This document shows positions 51,001-63,748 of a stretch of 64,000 nucleotides of DNA, in pieces (within the stretch, counting starts at the first letter, position 1; each line of letters opens with the position of its first letter). The stretch comes from Phylloscopus collybita. Its lineage: Eukaryota > Chordata > Aves > Passeriformes > Phylloscopidae. Location: contig JAJNNQ010000004.1 of NCBI GenBank assembly GCA_027886175.1, positions 2,814,001 to 2,878,000 on the forward strand. Reading direction: 5' to 3'. The notes under the pieces were generated by a model. It was not told the origin of the DNA. It made no database searches and saw nothing but the letters and a program-made list of their open reading frames with translations. Both the position numbers and the translations under genes were made by a program.

Positions 51001-54000
51001 ATTTCAAATATACTTGAAGGGAAACTTTACAGGTAAGTTAAAAGAATTACTGGAAATAAGATCCTCTGTGTGCACTGGCAGCTACCTTGATATATAGGTG
51101 TTTGCTTTTGGCTGGATTATGCTTTCTAGCAGAACCCTGCAAGCCCCCTGCACAGCAGGGTCAGCATGTCTTGGAGTCTGCTAGAAGTCTGTGAAAAACA
51201 GACTGGACATTTTGAGTTAAACATTGCCTTTTAAAATTCTCACTTTGAATTCAGCCCACAGTAGATGATGAAGTGTCTTATATGATAGGAGACTTGCAAA
51301 TAGTAAGCACAATTGTTTCATGACTGTACAAATTGTGAGTAGAAATACTTCACTCACCTTCATTCACTTGAAATAAAATTTAAAATGTTTCTGGATTTAA
51401 TAATGCACTTTTGCTGAAAAGGCTTAACAAAAAATAAAGTCTTTTTTTTCTAAGTAGACTACACCGTTCATCTACAAGGAGTGAAAAAGAGCTGTAACAT
51501 AAGTCTTTGTGACAGCAAAGTTATTTCAGTCATTGTTTTAACCTTTCTTGTCTGAAACTGTACAGCAAATGTTTCACCCTACTTTCATCTAAGAAGGGAA
51601 GAACTGCAAGTTAAATAAAAATTTCCGAATCAACCTTTTGTACTTAAGTTATCATTACCTTTCAAGTCAAACTGCAGGGAAATAACAAGTACTATTAGTG
51701 TGACATGAAATTACACATCTATTTTTCATGAAAATGCAGATAAATATGAATATCATGCATGGCATAAGTTCCATGAGATAAAAGTTTCTGAAAGTTACGC
51801 TCTTGCTTTCCATGTATTATCAATAGAATTTGTGTTGTGAATGCATACTTTATTTGATGACTAGTATTTGAAAAGGAGAATCACAGATTAGTATAGTAGG
51901 ATTGGACCACTGCAGGTTATCTAGTCCAACTATCCTGCTCAAGCAGGGTCTTCCACAGCACATTACTCAGGAATGTGTCCACACAACTTCTGCATATTTT
52001 GAGAAAAGAGATAAGCAGCCTTTCCATGCAACCTGTTCCAGTGCTCAGCCACCCACAAAGGAAAATAGTTCTTCATGTTTAGGTACAACTTCTGTGTTCT
52101 TGTGTTGCCTCTTGTCAACAGGCAGCCTCCTGCCTGTTGCTGGGCACCATTGAGAAGAGCCTGGCTCCATCCTCTTGACACCCTCCCTTCAGATACTGAC
52201 AGACGTTGCTGAGGTCCCCTCCCAATTGTCTCTTCTCAAGGCTGAACAGGCCCAGCTCCCTCAGCCTTTCCTTGCAGAAGAGATGCTTCAGTCCCCTCAT
52301 CATCTTTGTTGCCCTCCTCTGGACCTGCTCCAAGAGCTCTGTGTCTCTCATCCTGAGGAGCCCAGAACTGGGCACAGCACTCCAGATGTGCCTCACCAGG
52401 GCTGGGTAGAGGGACACAATCACCTCCCTCAAACTGCTGGCAGTGCTTTTCCTAATGCACCAGGATCCCACTGGCCTTCTTGGCCCCCAGGACACACTGC
52501 TGGCTCATGGACAGCTTGTTGTCCACCAGGACCCCCTGGTCCTTCTCCACAGAGCTGCTTTCCAGCAGGTCACCCCCAGCCTGTGCTGATGCCTGGCGTT
52601 GTTCCTCTGCCACTGCAGGATCATGCACTTGCCTCTGTTGAATTTCAGGAGTTTCCTCTTTTCCCATCCCTCCAGCCTGTCAAGTCCTTCTGAAGGGCTG
52701 CACACCCTTCTGGGATATTGGCCACTCCTTCCAGCTTTGTGTCATCAGGGAACTTGCTGAGAGTCCTCTGTACCTTCATCCAAGTCATTGGTGGATAAGT
52801 TAAACTTCATTGGACCCAATGGTGACCCTTAGGAGACACTGCTATTAATAGGCCTTCAGCTAGGTAGACTTTACACTGCTGATTTGAGCTCTGCCATTTT
52901 TTCGGTTCTCAGTCCATTCATTCAGCCTGTACCAGCAACTGATGTGGTGTGTGTTGTTTCTCCTTGTTTTCCCTAAACATCAGCTATTTGATCATTTCCT
53001 ACTTAGCTTATACAATGTGTTCTGGATGATAAGTACTTCCAGTGGACAACATTGCTTTCTTCCCTTCCCCACCCTCCAATCCCCTGCAGTATCTGAAGCA
53101 TTTGAATTGTTTCTTCTGGAAACTCTTTGTAAAAATGAATGGTTATTATATTAAGTTTTTCAGTTGTTAGAGGTCTTTTCAGTTGTTTTTTGTTTTTGTT
53201 TTTCAGTTGTTAGAGGACAGTTTATTAGGTTAAAATTAATTGGTTTTATTTCAAATAACTGGTATTGTTGCAGGAAGATAGTATAATTTTGTACGTTGAA
53301 AAAAATTTTCAACTGCCATAGCAATTATACATTTTTATAAACTATCACATTTCCAAGTAATTTTTCTTTGTTCATGCATCGTCTTATTTATTTTCTCCCC
53401 TTCTTTCCAGATCCTGGATATGAACATTTTAAGATAGCTGAAAGATCCCATGGTAATTGGATCAAACTGTATTTAGAGGGGAATAATTCAGAAATACTCT
53501 TAAACCTTGGCAAAAAGGTCCTGAAGCAATACTTGGAGGCCCTCAAGACTTTGAGTTCTTCATTAAGCAAACAAGTGGCACAATATGACATGTATTCGAT
53601 GATGGTGGGGACTGTGATCATTATGGAGGTAGGAAAAGAGATCTTTCTGTGAAAAAGTTAAGTTCACAAAAGTAAAATACCTTGGTATACATTATACACT
53701 TAGTGGTCTTTAAAATTACTGACTATGGGTTCTTAGGATTGGCTGACATTCTGCTTGGATAAGATTAATATTCCTTTTAAAGTAAAATCTGGCCTTTAAA
53801 ATGATTCAAGAGTGCTTTTGATATGAATTACTTACATTTTAGTGTAGCGGGTTACAGTAGATATGCAGGTGTGCTACAGCTTCAATTACTTCTATTTAGC
53901 TAGCCTTCTATTCTTGAGTAGCTTTACCACATTAGGAAAAAAAAAAAAAAAAAAGTCTGACAAGTAAATCCCTAGCTGTTCCTCTTTGTCTGAGTATAGC

Positions 54001-57000
54001 TGCTCCAAAGAGGCAATACCTTATATGGCAGATTTTCACAGTTCCAGGAATTGTTCCTTGTACTAATAGATAAGGAACCCTGAAATAAATACTTGCTGTA
54101 GGGTTACCTCTTCATATCTCCTGTAGTTATAAGGATAAGATGTACCATATCTTTAATTTTGAGTGGATCTCTCCAACAGATGTTTTGGGGAAAACTCAAG
54201 TGCTCAGTCTCCTTTGTCCTGGCAGGGCTCTGTGCCTTGTTTCCCATGCACTGCTCTCTGCAATACAGAGTGCTTCTGAAATTGCTTTCTTACCATCTGC
54301 TCAGTGGGGTTTGTCGCTCTGCTGATCACTTCGCAGAAATGAGTTCTGTGGTGCCCTTGGGTAGATGAGATGGTAGGTTCTGTTCCTGCTCTACAGATAG
54401 AAGATCTGGAGGTAGGCAAAGTTCAGTGCAAAGCTGAAGATGTATATCTTTTTTTGTTCCTTTGTTTCCAGAACCTGTGCATTCAAGCTGTTGACAGTTT
54501 CAATCTGAAGCACTGGATTTTTTTTTTTTTTTTTCTGGAATGCAGTTGTAGATGCTTACTATTTCTGGAAAACAAATCTTAGGTGTTATATGCAATCAGC
54601 CTTCATCAAAGAAATATGCAGCTACTAACCACAGAAATTTCTGTTGGGAAGTGTATGCTCAGCATAATTGTAAGACTCCAGCAAAATGACTGGAGTTTCT
54701 TTTTTCTCCAGGGCAGTACTCAAGAAACCGCCTTCCAAAATGTTTCTGTCTTGATATCGATTTTCCACCTTCACTAAATCATTATGAGTAGAGAAACTCA
54801 GATATTTCTTCAAACTACACTATGCTATAAATGCCAATTATCCTGTATTTCAGATGAGAAAGATACCTCTGAGACATGAGCTGATAAAGTGCATTTGCTC
54901 AAAAGACCTAGATTTAGTTTGGTAGATATCTACAGTTGGAGCATTTTCCTGCCATGAGTGCTGATTTAATTTTAATTTTGAATGATGGGCTGAACTGTAA
55001 GATTTAAGCCAATGTGATACTCAAAACTGCATATTTTCATAACCAATTGGAACATGCACTAGAATATGAAGAAGCAGCAGGCTATTGCACAGCATTTGTT
55101 TGGGGTTTTTTTGTCTACTTTACTATGCCTCACTGTGGTGTGGAAAATTTTTAGGCATAGGTCTTTGCAAGTGACAGTGAAAGATTAGAGGTTGACAATG
55201 GTCTGATATAGTTGCTTTTGTTTTGATTTGTTTTAATCTTGCCCTAGCACCAGCTGATGGAGGTGAGTCTAGTCTTAGCTTCATCTCTGCAGCTTGCAAA
55301 GCATTTTAGCATGTGGCTGAAGTTTCCCCCTTTTTGGTAAAGGTTTGTATATGTATATGTATATGTATATAAAGGTTTCATTGTATTCATCTCTGCTGCT
55401 AGAGTTATGTAAGACAACACTTGGAATTCTGCCTGATCTGTGTGCAGGTCAGAGCAAAATGAAAGTAAAACCAATAAATTCAATTAAGATAATGAGAGGT
55501 ACAAGCAATAAATACCCTGAGTATTTGTAAGCTAGAAATTCAGCGTATATTTTGTGATAGTATGAGAACTTCCCCTCTTTTTGGAAGCTATTTAGCTCAG
55601 GAGGATCTCATACATATGTATTTCTTCTACAGGAAATATATTGCCTTTGACAGAGTGTATTAACTTTATTAACTTCAGGCATTTACAGGTGACAAACAAT
55701 GGGTCAAATTTGTTTGCTTAGAAACTATTTTGATATTGAGAGTTCAAAGTCTTTTACAGGGAATGAAGGTCATACTTGTCATTGGTTGCCACAGGTAAGG
55801 AGGCAAATAATGATTTCTTAAACTTGGGAACTTGTGTGTTTAAGCCCTTAATAAATGAAAAGACAGTATTGGGTTCTCCCTTTTATATGGTAATATCTTT
55901 TTGGGGGAAAAGAAATCCAACATAATTCTTCACAGGTTTTTTTGATAAAGTGTGCATATTAGCGGAGTGACGTTGATGACAACAGAATGGGTTTTTGTGT
56001 GAATTCTTACTGTATGTTTTAGCTAAGCCAAATTTTTAGAGTGTTAATCCTGTATTTTTTTTCTAGGTTCTGCTACTGCTTTTGCTCAGTGTTCCAAAAG
56101 CCCTGAGCAAGCGGGCAGAATTTGAAGTGCCCCTCTCCCCTCCACTGTTCTCTCTGCTGTTCTACTTGATGTGTCTGATGCTGTGTGCTGTTCATGTCAT
56201 TGTATGTACATCAGCAGAAAGTTTATGCTATTTCTGCAGTATGTCCTGGTTGACAGCAGTTGGAGTGATGATGCTGATTTCTGCACTCATGTGTGGTATT
56301 TTATCTGCTATTGCAAAGATCTTTGAGAATTCCAGACTTCCACCGAAGGTGAGAGCATGCATTAATTATGGTTCAAAATGTTTTATTTTTCATATACTGT
56401 TTTTCATATACTGTCTTTTATCTTTCATAATACTGTCAGTTAAAATTTTGTTTTCCCCATGTGTGCTTAAAGAAATTCTCACTTGTAATATGATTATATA
56501 AAATTGTAACTGAAATGTGCTGTTGTCACTGTGGCATGATACAGACTGATGAGGATCTAAGAAGTGCTTATTTTGACATAATTTGAAGAAATTTTTAAAA
56601 TACTGTACAGTATCTTTTGGTGGACTATGAGATCAGAAACAGTTATGCCTTGTACAAGTTCTGTGCTTTTACGTAGTTAGATTTCACAATTGCAATTAGC
56701 AAGATACTTTACAATGTGCACAAAGGACAGTGATGATACAACAGACAGTAATGCTCGAAGAAGAATATACTTTGCCAATATACCTTTTCTTGTATTGTTG
56801 TTATTAATGTTTGAGGGTTTTTTTAATAATTTTGAAAATTCAACAGAGGGAGCTAATTTAATCTGTCTATTTTACTTTTTAATCTTTAGAAATAGAATTT
56901 GTTAAGATCTTTGGAGCTCTCAAAGTGTTCTCAGTGTAAGGAGTTACCTTCTGTATGTTACTTGAGGAGTTTTATTGTTGTGTTTAATAGAATAAAGGTA

Positions 57001-60000
57001 ATTCCAATGATATAGAATTTGCGGTGTCTTTTCTTCCACTGTGAAACTTCAGTGTGCCAAGAGCTGTCAGTCACACCATAAAATCAGCTTCTAGCTGTTT
57101 TTTTTTACTGCTTGTTAGTCATATTTTTCCAAAGGTCCCTGATGTTCAATAGCTTCATTGCTCATACTACTCCATTCAATGGTACAACCTCTGTTCAGTA
57201 CAGTTCTTCATCTATGTTTTGTAGAATCAAGCTTGGGGGTTTAGTACCTTTTTTTTAAGTGTGTGACAAAATATGGTGAGTACATTGCTTTAATGATATG
57301 GCAACATGCTCCATCAAGGAAAAAACCAAACTTTCTGACTTGCAGCATTTTGTAACAGCTATATTTCTTACCATCAAGAAAATTTAGTATTCCTGAGTAA
57401 AGATTAATTTTGCAGTCTGTGCAGATATGTGCTGTAATTCCTGAGTGTAGATTTAAATCTAAATTCTTATGAGTGAGGGTGCTAATATATTTTATTCAAA
57501 CTATACCAGATTATAATTTCGTTTCTATAATTTCTGACTAGGTGCTTTTTTTTCTTTGAAAAAGAAGAAAGAAGAAGAAAAAAAATAATTGAAATAATAA
57601 CTGAAATAATAATTAATGCTCCAGTGTAGAAATCTCACATGTACGTGGTGTGCAATGACAAACAACTATGAAATATAAACTCGTTTTTCATCTTGTTACT
57701 AGTTTTTCTAATTTTAGTAAACAGTAGAAATCTAAAAATATGATAAATTTTGTAGACCTGCATAAAATTTACATACCTGCCACTTCAATAGCATATAAGG
57801 CGATGACGACAGATGATAAATTTCTTTTCCAGGTGGATAGTCTCAAAGAATCACAGAATGATAGAATGGTCTGTTTTGGAAGGGATATGAAAGGTCACCC
57901 AGTTTCAAATCTCTTCCATGGGCAGGGACACCTACTGGACCAGGTTGCTCAGGGTTCTATCTAGCCTGACCTTTTGGGAATATGGCATCCACAGCTTCCA
58001 TGGGCAACCTGTTCTAGTGTCTTATCACCCTCCGATCATCTGCTTCAAGTTGATAATATAATAATGAGTTTTTCAGCAATGTTTTCCAGGTTTGTGTGTA
58101 TGTTTGATTTTTCAGGGCTGGGGCAAATAGGAATAAAAAACAGTGGCTTCTCCATCCCAGGTTAGTCTGTGATCATATTCGTACCTGAGATATACCTGAA
58201 AATGGGGGAAGCTCAAGTATATCTTATGAGGTTTAGGCAAGATTGGCAAGATTAATTCTGGTTGAGGCAGATACAACTTTGTATTCAGACCTGTAGAAAT
58301 ACATTTTTGTCATCCTGTCTTCACTCCTATTCCATAGGTGACTGAATTACTGGATGTATCTCTTTGAGTAAGTCAGTTAGGCTTTGCTGTCTCTGTTCAA
58401 GTTCCAATGAAAGCCTGAAATATTTCATGGGTTTAGTTAGTATGTGCCTTCATTCCAGACATGTATACAAGCAGTGACTTGGTTCTGATTAACATTTTTA
58501 CCAGTGTCAGGGCTGTTGTAGAATGATGTGGTGGCTTTTTTTTCAGGGCTGCTTAGACAAATACAAAGCTTGGAGAAGGTGAAAGGGGCAGTGTATAAAT
58601 CTGGTGCTGCTTGTAATGCAGATGTGTTCCAAACATTCATCTCCATCTTCAATCCCCTTTCCAGTAGAATGCCTAGGTGTTGGGGGAGAAATGGGTTGTT
58701 TTTACATGCTGTGTATTGATCTTGAAGAGACTTGTATGAGTATCACTTATACTAAAATGTCTCTGAATCCAAGTGTTTACAAAACATCTGTGTATTTCCA
58801 CATTGCGAATCTGCGTCTGGGGTCCATTTTTGAAAGAATTCTGAAGCCCTGGTCTTCTGATGTTGTAGAATCCTGAATCTTGGACTTTCTGGTTAAGAAG
58901 AAAGCTAAAAAGCCTCTTCTAAGTTCAAGCTATATGATAAAATGTAGGTATTTCAAAAGTAATTAAGATAAGCTCTCCTGTTAATGGCTTCAGAGTTTTT
59001 TTTCCTTCAAATTGTTTCCGTTCACATCTAAAGATTTCTCTGAAGTGCTTCTCATTTGTAATGCTTTTTTTACCCCACTGTGGCTGAATATAGAAACTGA
59101 TTACCGAGTTCATGAATTTTCTGAAGACCAGTGCAGGCAATGTTAGCATCTGCTTCCTGACTGTTATTTATAGATTCTGATTGCTGTGTTTCTAGCAGAA
59201 CCAGTCCCTTCTTTTAATGATACTTCAGGCTTTAAATAGTTCTGCAGCCTTTTATGAATTCCAGAAAATCGTTAAAAATTTTAACTTCTTGTTCATAGTT
59301 TCACTGTAATTGCTTGGTAGTTGATTTAAGCATGGTATTTACTACTAGTAATTGTGAGCTTTTTGCCCTGTGTCTGATAGAAATAAAAACTAACAGGTTT
59401 TTTGAAATGAGAATACTGAAGTTAAGGCTTGTCAAGTAGAGGTTTTGAAAATTTTTGTTATGTAGAATTATAGTGGGTTTTTATTACACCTACTAAATGT
59501 TGTTCTTTCAGTTTATTTTAAAGCACCTGTTCATTTAACAGTATTTTTTGTTCTCCTCCTTTGTTTGATATTCTTGATGAATTGAACAATGTTACATTTT
59601 TATGCAATTGCACCTAAAAGACTTCTGGAATTTTCTGACTCGGGGAGAAAAAAGATGATTGGGTGCTGTCTTAACCAGATAGAGTTCAAAAATTTTCCTA
59701 AACTGCTATGAAAATGTAGGAGCAAGTGTGATCTGTAATACTTTGTCATGGAAAAGTTACCGTCTTAGAGAGTCAAGACTTGGTTCAAGGAGCTCAAGTA
59801 TCAGAAGGGGACATAATGGTAAGTGTTTAAATTGTGAGTGATGGTGAGCATGAAAAAGAAAATGTTTCTCATCTAAAAAGTAATTGCAGAATTTCTCAGG
59901 TGTTAACTGTAGATGTTTAATCACAAAAAAACAGATAACTGGAATAAGACTCAGAACACAGACAACAGGAGGTTTTATTTCAAAGTGAAGAAGTTTCAAA

Positions 60001-63000
60001 ATTTAATGATCAAAGGTGCATGTACTCTGTTGTTTATGTACAGACACTTTTGAAAGCTAACATATGTATGTTCAAAGATAGGGCAGAGAAGTCAGTTTCT
60101 GTATTGCTTAAATACTGGTCCTGATACGTCAGTTGTTAAAGCTGCTTGGCTTGGGAGATGAAATGATTACATCATTTGAAGGCTGGCATTTAAAGATTTC
60201 TAAACAAAAAGCTTCTGTTTTAAGTTTTTTTTGCCAAGATATCAAACTGAAAATCATACAGGTTTTTTAGTATCTGGAGTGTCTGCTGAGTTCCTGAGGG
60301 TTGGAATTGTTCAGCAGCTGGAAAAATAGAGCTGTGAATATCAGAGTAAGACCTACATTCCAGTGCCTTTAAACTGGATCTTAAAACTAGTTACAATCTA
60401 AATAATCAAAGCTCAGACTGTATATGACACCATACTCATGGCATTCATAATAAGGCACAGTTCATATATAACGGATTAGAAGTAAGTTTAGAAAACCTTG
60501 GTGATAGTATTTCCAAAATTTCTTAAGATTATTGAGGCTCAGGAGATTATAATTTGCATCATCATTTTTAATTTTGCCTAGTGATTTAACTCTGATCTGA
60601 ACTGTGGTTTATCAGTAAATGTCATTGGATTTTAATCCTTTGATAGAAATGTAATTTTTTTTTCTTTTCAGTGAAGTTGTGAGACACAAGCAGGCAAGAA
60701 ATACAGATTTCTGACCCTGGACATCTCACATTTATACCATTGTTTTAATGAGTTTTTTTGTATGTTCCCCATTGATAATACATCACTTCTTCAGTTTTCG
60801 TATCAGTTGCTGACAGCAACCGGATACAAAAGGCCAATCCTACTATAGATTTTATGTTATGTCTCAAAAAGAAGACAAATTATATCACAGACTTGTTCAT
60901 TCTAATTTATTTAGTATCTCAGATTCCTTTGTCTCTGTGAGCAGATGGTGCTTACATGCTCATTTATTTGGTAAGCCAAGATCTTTAAGGTCAGCATGAT
61001 AGAATTATTGGAATTTAAACTTGCTGAAGATCCGTCATGTACTGTTCTTGTCCCAGCTTTGTGAAATTCATGCTCTTTGGTCTTTGCAGAGACTGCCTTG
61101 TCCTTTTGTTCCAAATACCAGCTTATGGTATTTACTTTTAAGAATGGAGTACTAAACAAACCTGAGTGGTCTTTAGAACACCAAAGAATTTTCAAGTGCT
61201 AGATGTAGATTGAACCTGGGCATTTTTTCAGATTAGTAGTAGTTTTCCCCCATTATTTTTGTTTGTAACCTCATGGGGACTTTCTTGGTTGTGTGGGATT
61301 TTTTTGTGTTTGTGTTTGTTTGTATTGCTGGTTTTTTTTAAGTGAAATGACTTTGATATAATGTGTTCTTTAGCAACACAAGAAATGAAGGAGATGTGAA
61401 TTGAAGTGTTCCCTCCCTCTGCCCTCCTGGCCGGGCTGCTAGCTCAGATTCTGGGGGGCTTTGGACAAGAAAGACTTCAAGATAGGGAAAAGAGACCCAA
61501 AAGAGGCTCCTTACCTAAGATGTTCCAAGGCTTTATTCTTGAAGGGGTCCCGGGGGCAAAGAGACCAAAGAAGGACGAGCATGAGTTTATCTAGACCCTC
61601 TGTCCCAGGACAGATAGCTGGCACTGAGCCAGTTGGTCAGAGGTAGGGGGGCAGGTATGGTCAAACTTACATAGTTACAGGCCTTGGGGTTCCTTTTGGA
61701 GTAAACCATCCCCAGAGGGATACAACAGTGAATAGGTCATAATTGTAATTATAGCTTTTGCATTCTTTAATTTAATGACATACATGTCATTAAATTTTGA
61801 TTTTGCAAAAGTTTTTTTTCCCTAAAGCAAAATTCCTAATAACTATCTTCTTGCATCATGTGTTTGTTATCTTCTCTATGTCATATTGTCTTGCTTATTG
61901 AACAAAAATACATATGCTGCAGTCAGTATGTCAGGAATACAAGTGATACATGCACTTAAGATGCTCAGAGATACTTGTATTGTTTATACCTGCTTTCTTG
62001 TTATCTGCTCAAAGGTCAGTTTGATTTGACTTTCTTTAAACATGATTTAAACCGTGCAGGAATTGTAATACACTTTTAATTTAGGAGGTTTTCTGTGAAA
62101 TTTATCCCTGTGAATATTCAAGATTTTTTTAAAGTTTGTTCATAGGTCAAATATTGGAGGATGATGTGGTTAAAATATGCAGTTAAAGAAATTAGTGTGA
62201 AAGTTTCAGAGATCTTTGTTCTGAAGTAAAAATGGCATGCAGTAATTTCAATCTGGCTTTTACATTTTTGTTTCATTAGGTGCTTAAAATGCAGTTTAAG
62301 AGATACTCCATGACATTCTGTAATAGTGCAAAATTAGATAAAATAAAATAGTAATGTATGATTTTTGACAGTGTCTTTCTCAAAAATTTTCACAAGCACT
62401 TATGTTATCCTGTTTTTTAAGGTATGTTAGGAAGTCCCTGCTGGTTCCAGTGTCCTCTGACACTTGTTTTTAATTGCTCTGCTCTCATGTTTTTGACATG
62501 CAGGCTGGTCCCCTGCTTGCAGTGGCATCTTGTAACACCCGCAGATGGGACAGGGAGTGGAGCTGAACAGAAGATAGGAGAGGATTTAGTAAGACAGGAT
62601 AGACCACAGTGACCAGGCATAGGGCTCAGTCAGAGATGTGTACTGGCTCCTGCTTATATGTAGCTGAGTCTTTTCTCCTTTCTCCTCTTACTTTGCCCCT
62701 GTTTCCAGTATGTTCCTCATCACCCCCTCTTCCCTCCCCTTGACACTTTCTTGAAGCTCTGCTTAATGAGTTGATACAGATGCACAGGCGCTATCAGATA
62801 TCTATAACACCTGCATACTGTCACTTTCCCCTTATCTGTTCTAGAGTCCAGACTAATGTAATGCTCTGCAGAGCTATGAAGATTTCTTATCCTGTCAATT
62901 AATGGCTGAAGTTTTGGTCCTCTTTATGATCTTCTTTAGTGTGTACTTATCATGGCTGTGCCTCTCTGTGGTCTTTTTATGGCTTTCTCTGTGTGCTGGA

Positions 63001-63706
63001 ATGGTTCATTACCTGATAAGAGCAATGAACCGGGTGCTCTCAACTTCCTCATGCCCTTACGCTTTCTCTTTAGCCTTCTTGTTGAAGGTAGTGATGATAA
63101 GACAATTCCAGTTAGCTGCTGAGAACAGGAAATTGAGCTAATGAAGGCATTAGATAAAAATATTGTGGGCTTAGATAAGCACAGTATGTGAAGTAAATAA
63201 TAGATGGGTAAAAGTTTAAAGTAGATTTTATGATGAAAGATGCATTTCAAGCTAAGCAATGTCAAGGGGTGCCATCAGGCAGTAACTTTGCTAACTTGAG
63301 TAGTGAAGGTTGTCACTGTATTGAGATAAAGATATCACAGATTTCAACTGTTAGAGAATTACCTATTGTCTATATCTCAAGATTTCTGCAGGATTTCTAT
63401 TTTTACTTCTACAAATACACAACAGGGCGTGAACTTCTTTTGAACCTTCTGTTACAGGGTGGTAGGGAATCTGAATCTGTACAGTTGTGATGATTATTCA
63501 TAGAGAAGTTTTATTCCTTAAACAGGATGCAGTTTTAAAAATTATTACTGTGTTGTAGTGCTGAGTATGCTTCATTGAAATGATTATTTTATAAATTTTT
63601 GAGATTTCCTATTTATTTTGTTTTCATTGCTGTAAATTTGTAAATTGCTGTAAGCACACTATGAATACTTACAAGTGAAATTTTTATATGCTCTTTCAAC
63701 ACTGCT

Positions 63707-63748
<42 letters not shown>

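Larger units (their letters stand above)
45415..53410 (+). other. PIGG: PIGG intron 6
   Basis: An intron of 7,996 nt, the longest in the window, holding two large CR1 fragments in opposite orientations (about 47.2-48.8 kb and 51.9-52.9 kb). The rest is AT-rich and I recognise nothing else in it. Confidence 0.9.

Noticed and set aside
52175..52693. + strand frame of 172 codons
   Set aside because: Antisense shadow of the CR1 reverse-transcriptase and 3' region read on the minus strand.
62902..63141. Hydrophobic 79-codon frame in PIGG intron 8
   Set aside because: It looks like membrane helices but arises in T-rich DNA, where chance frames are hydrophobic. It is not part of the known PIGG protein between exons 8 and 9.
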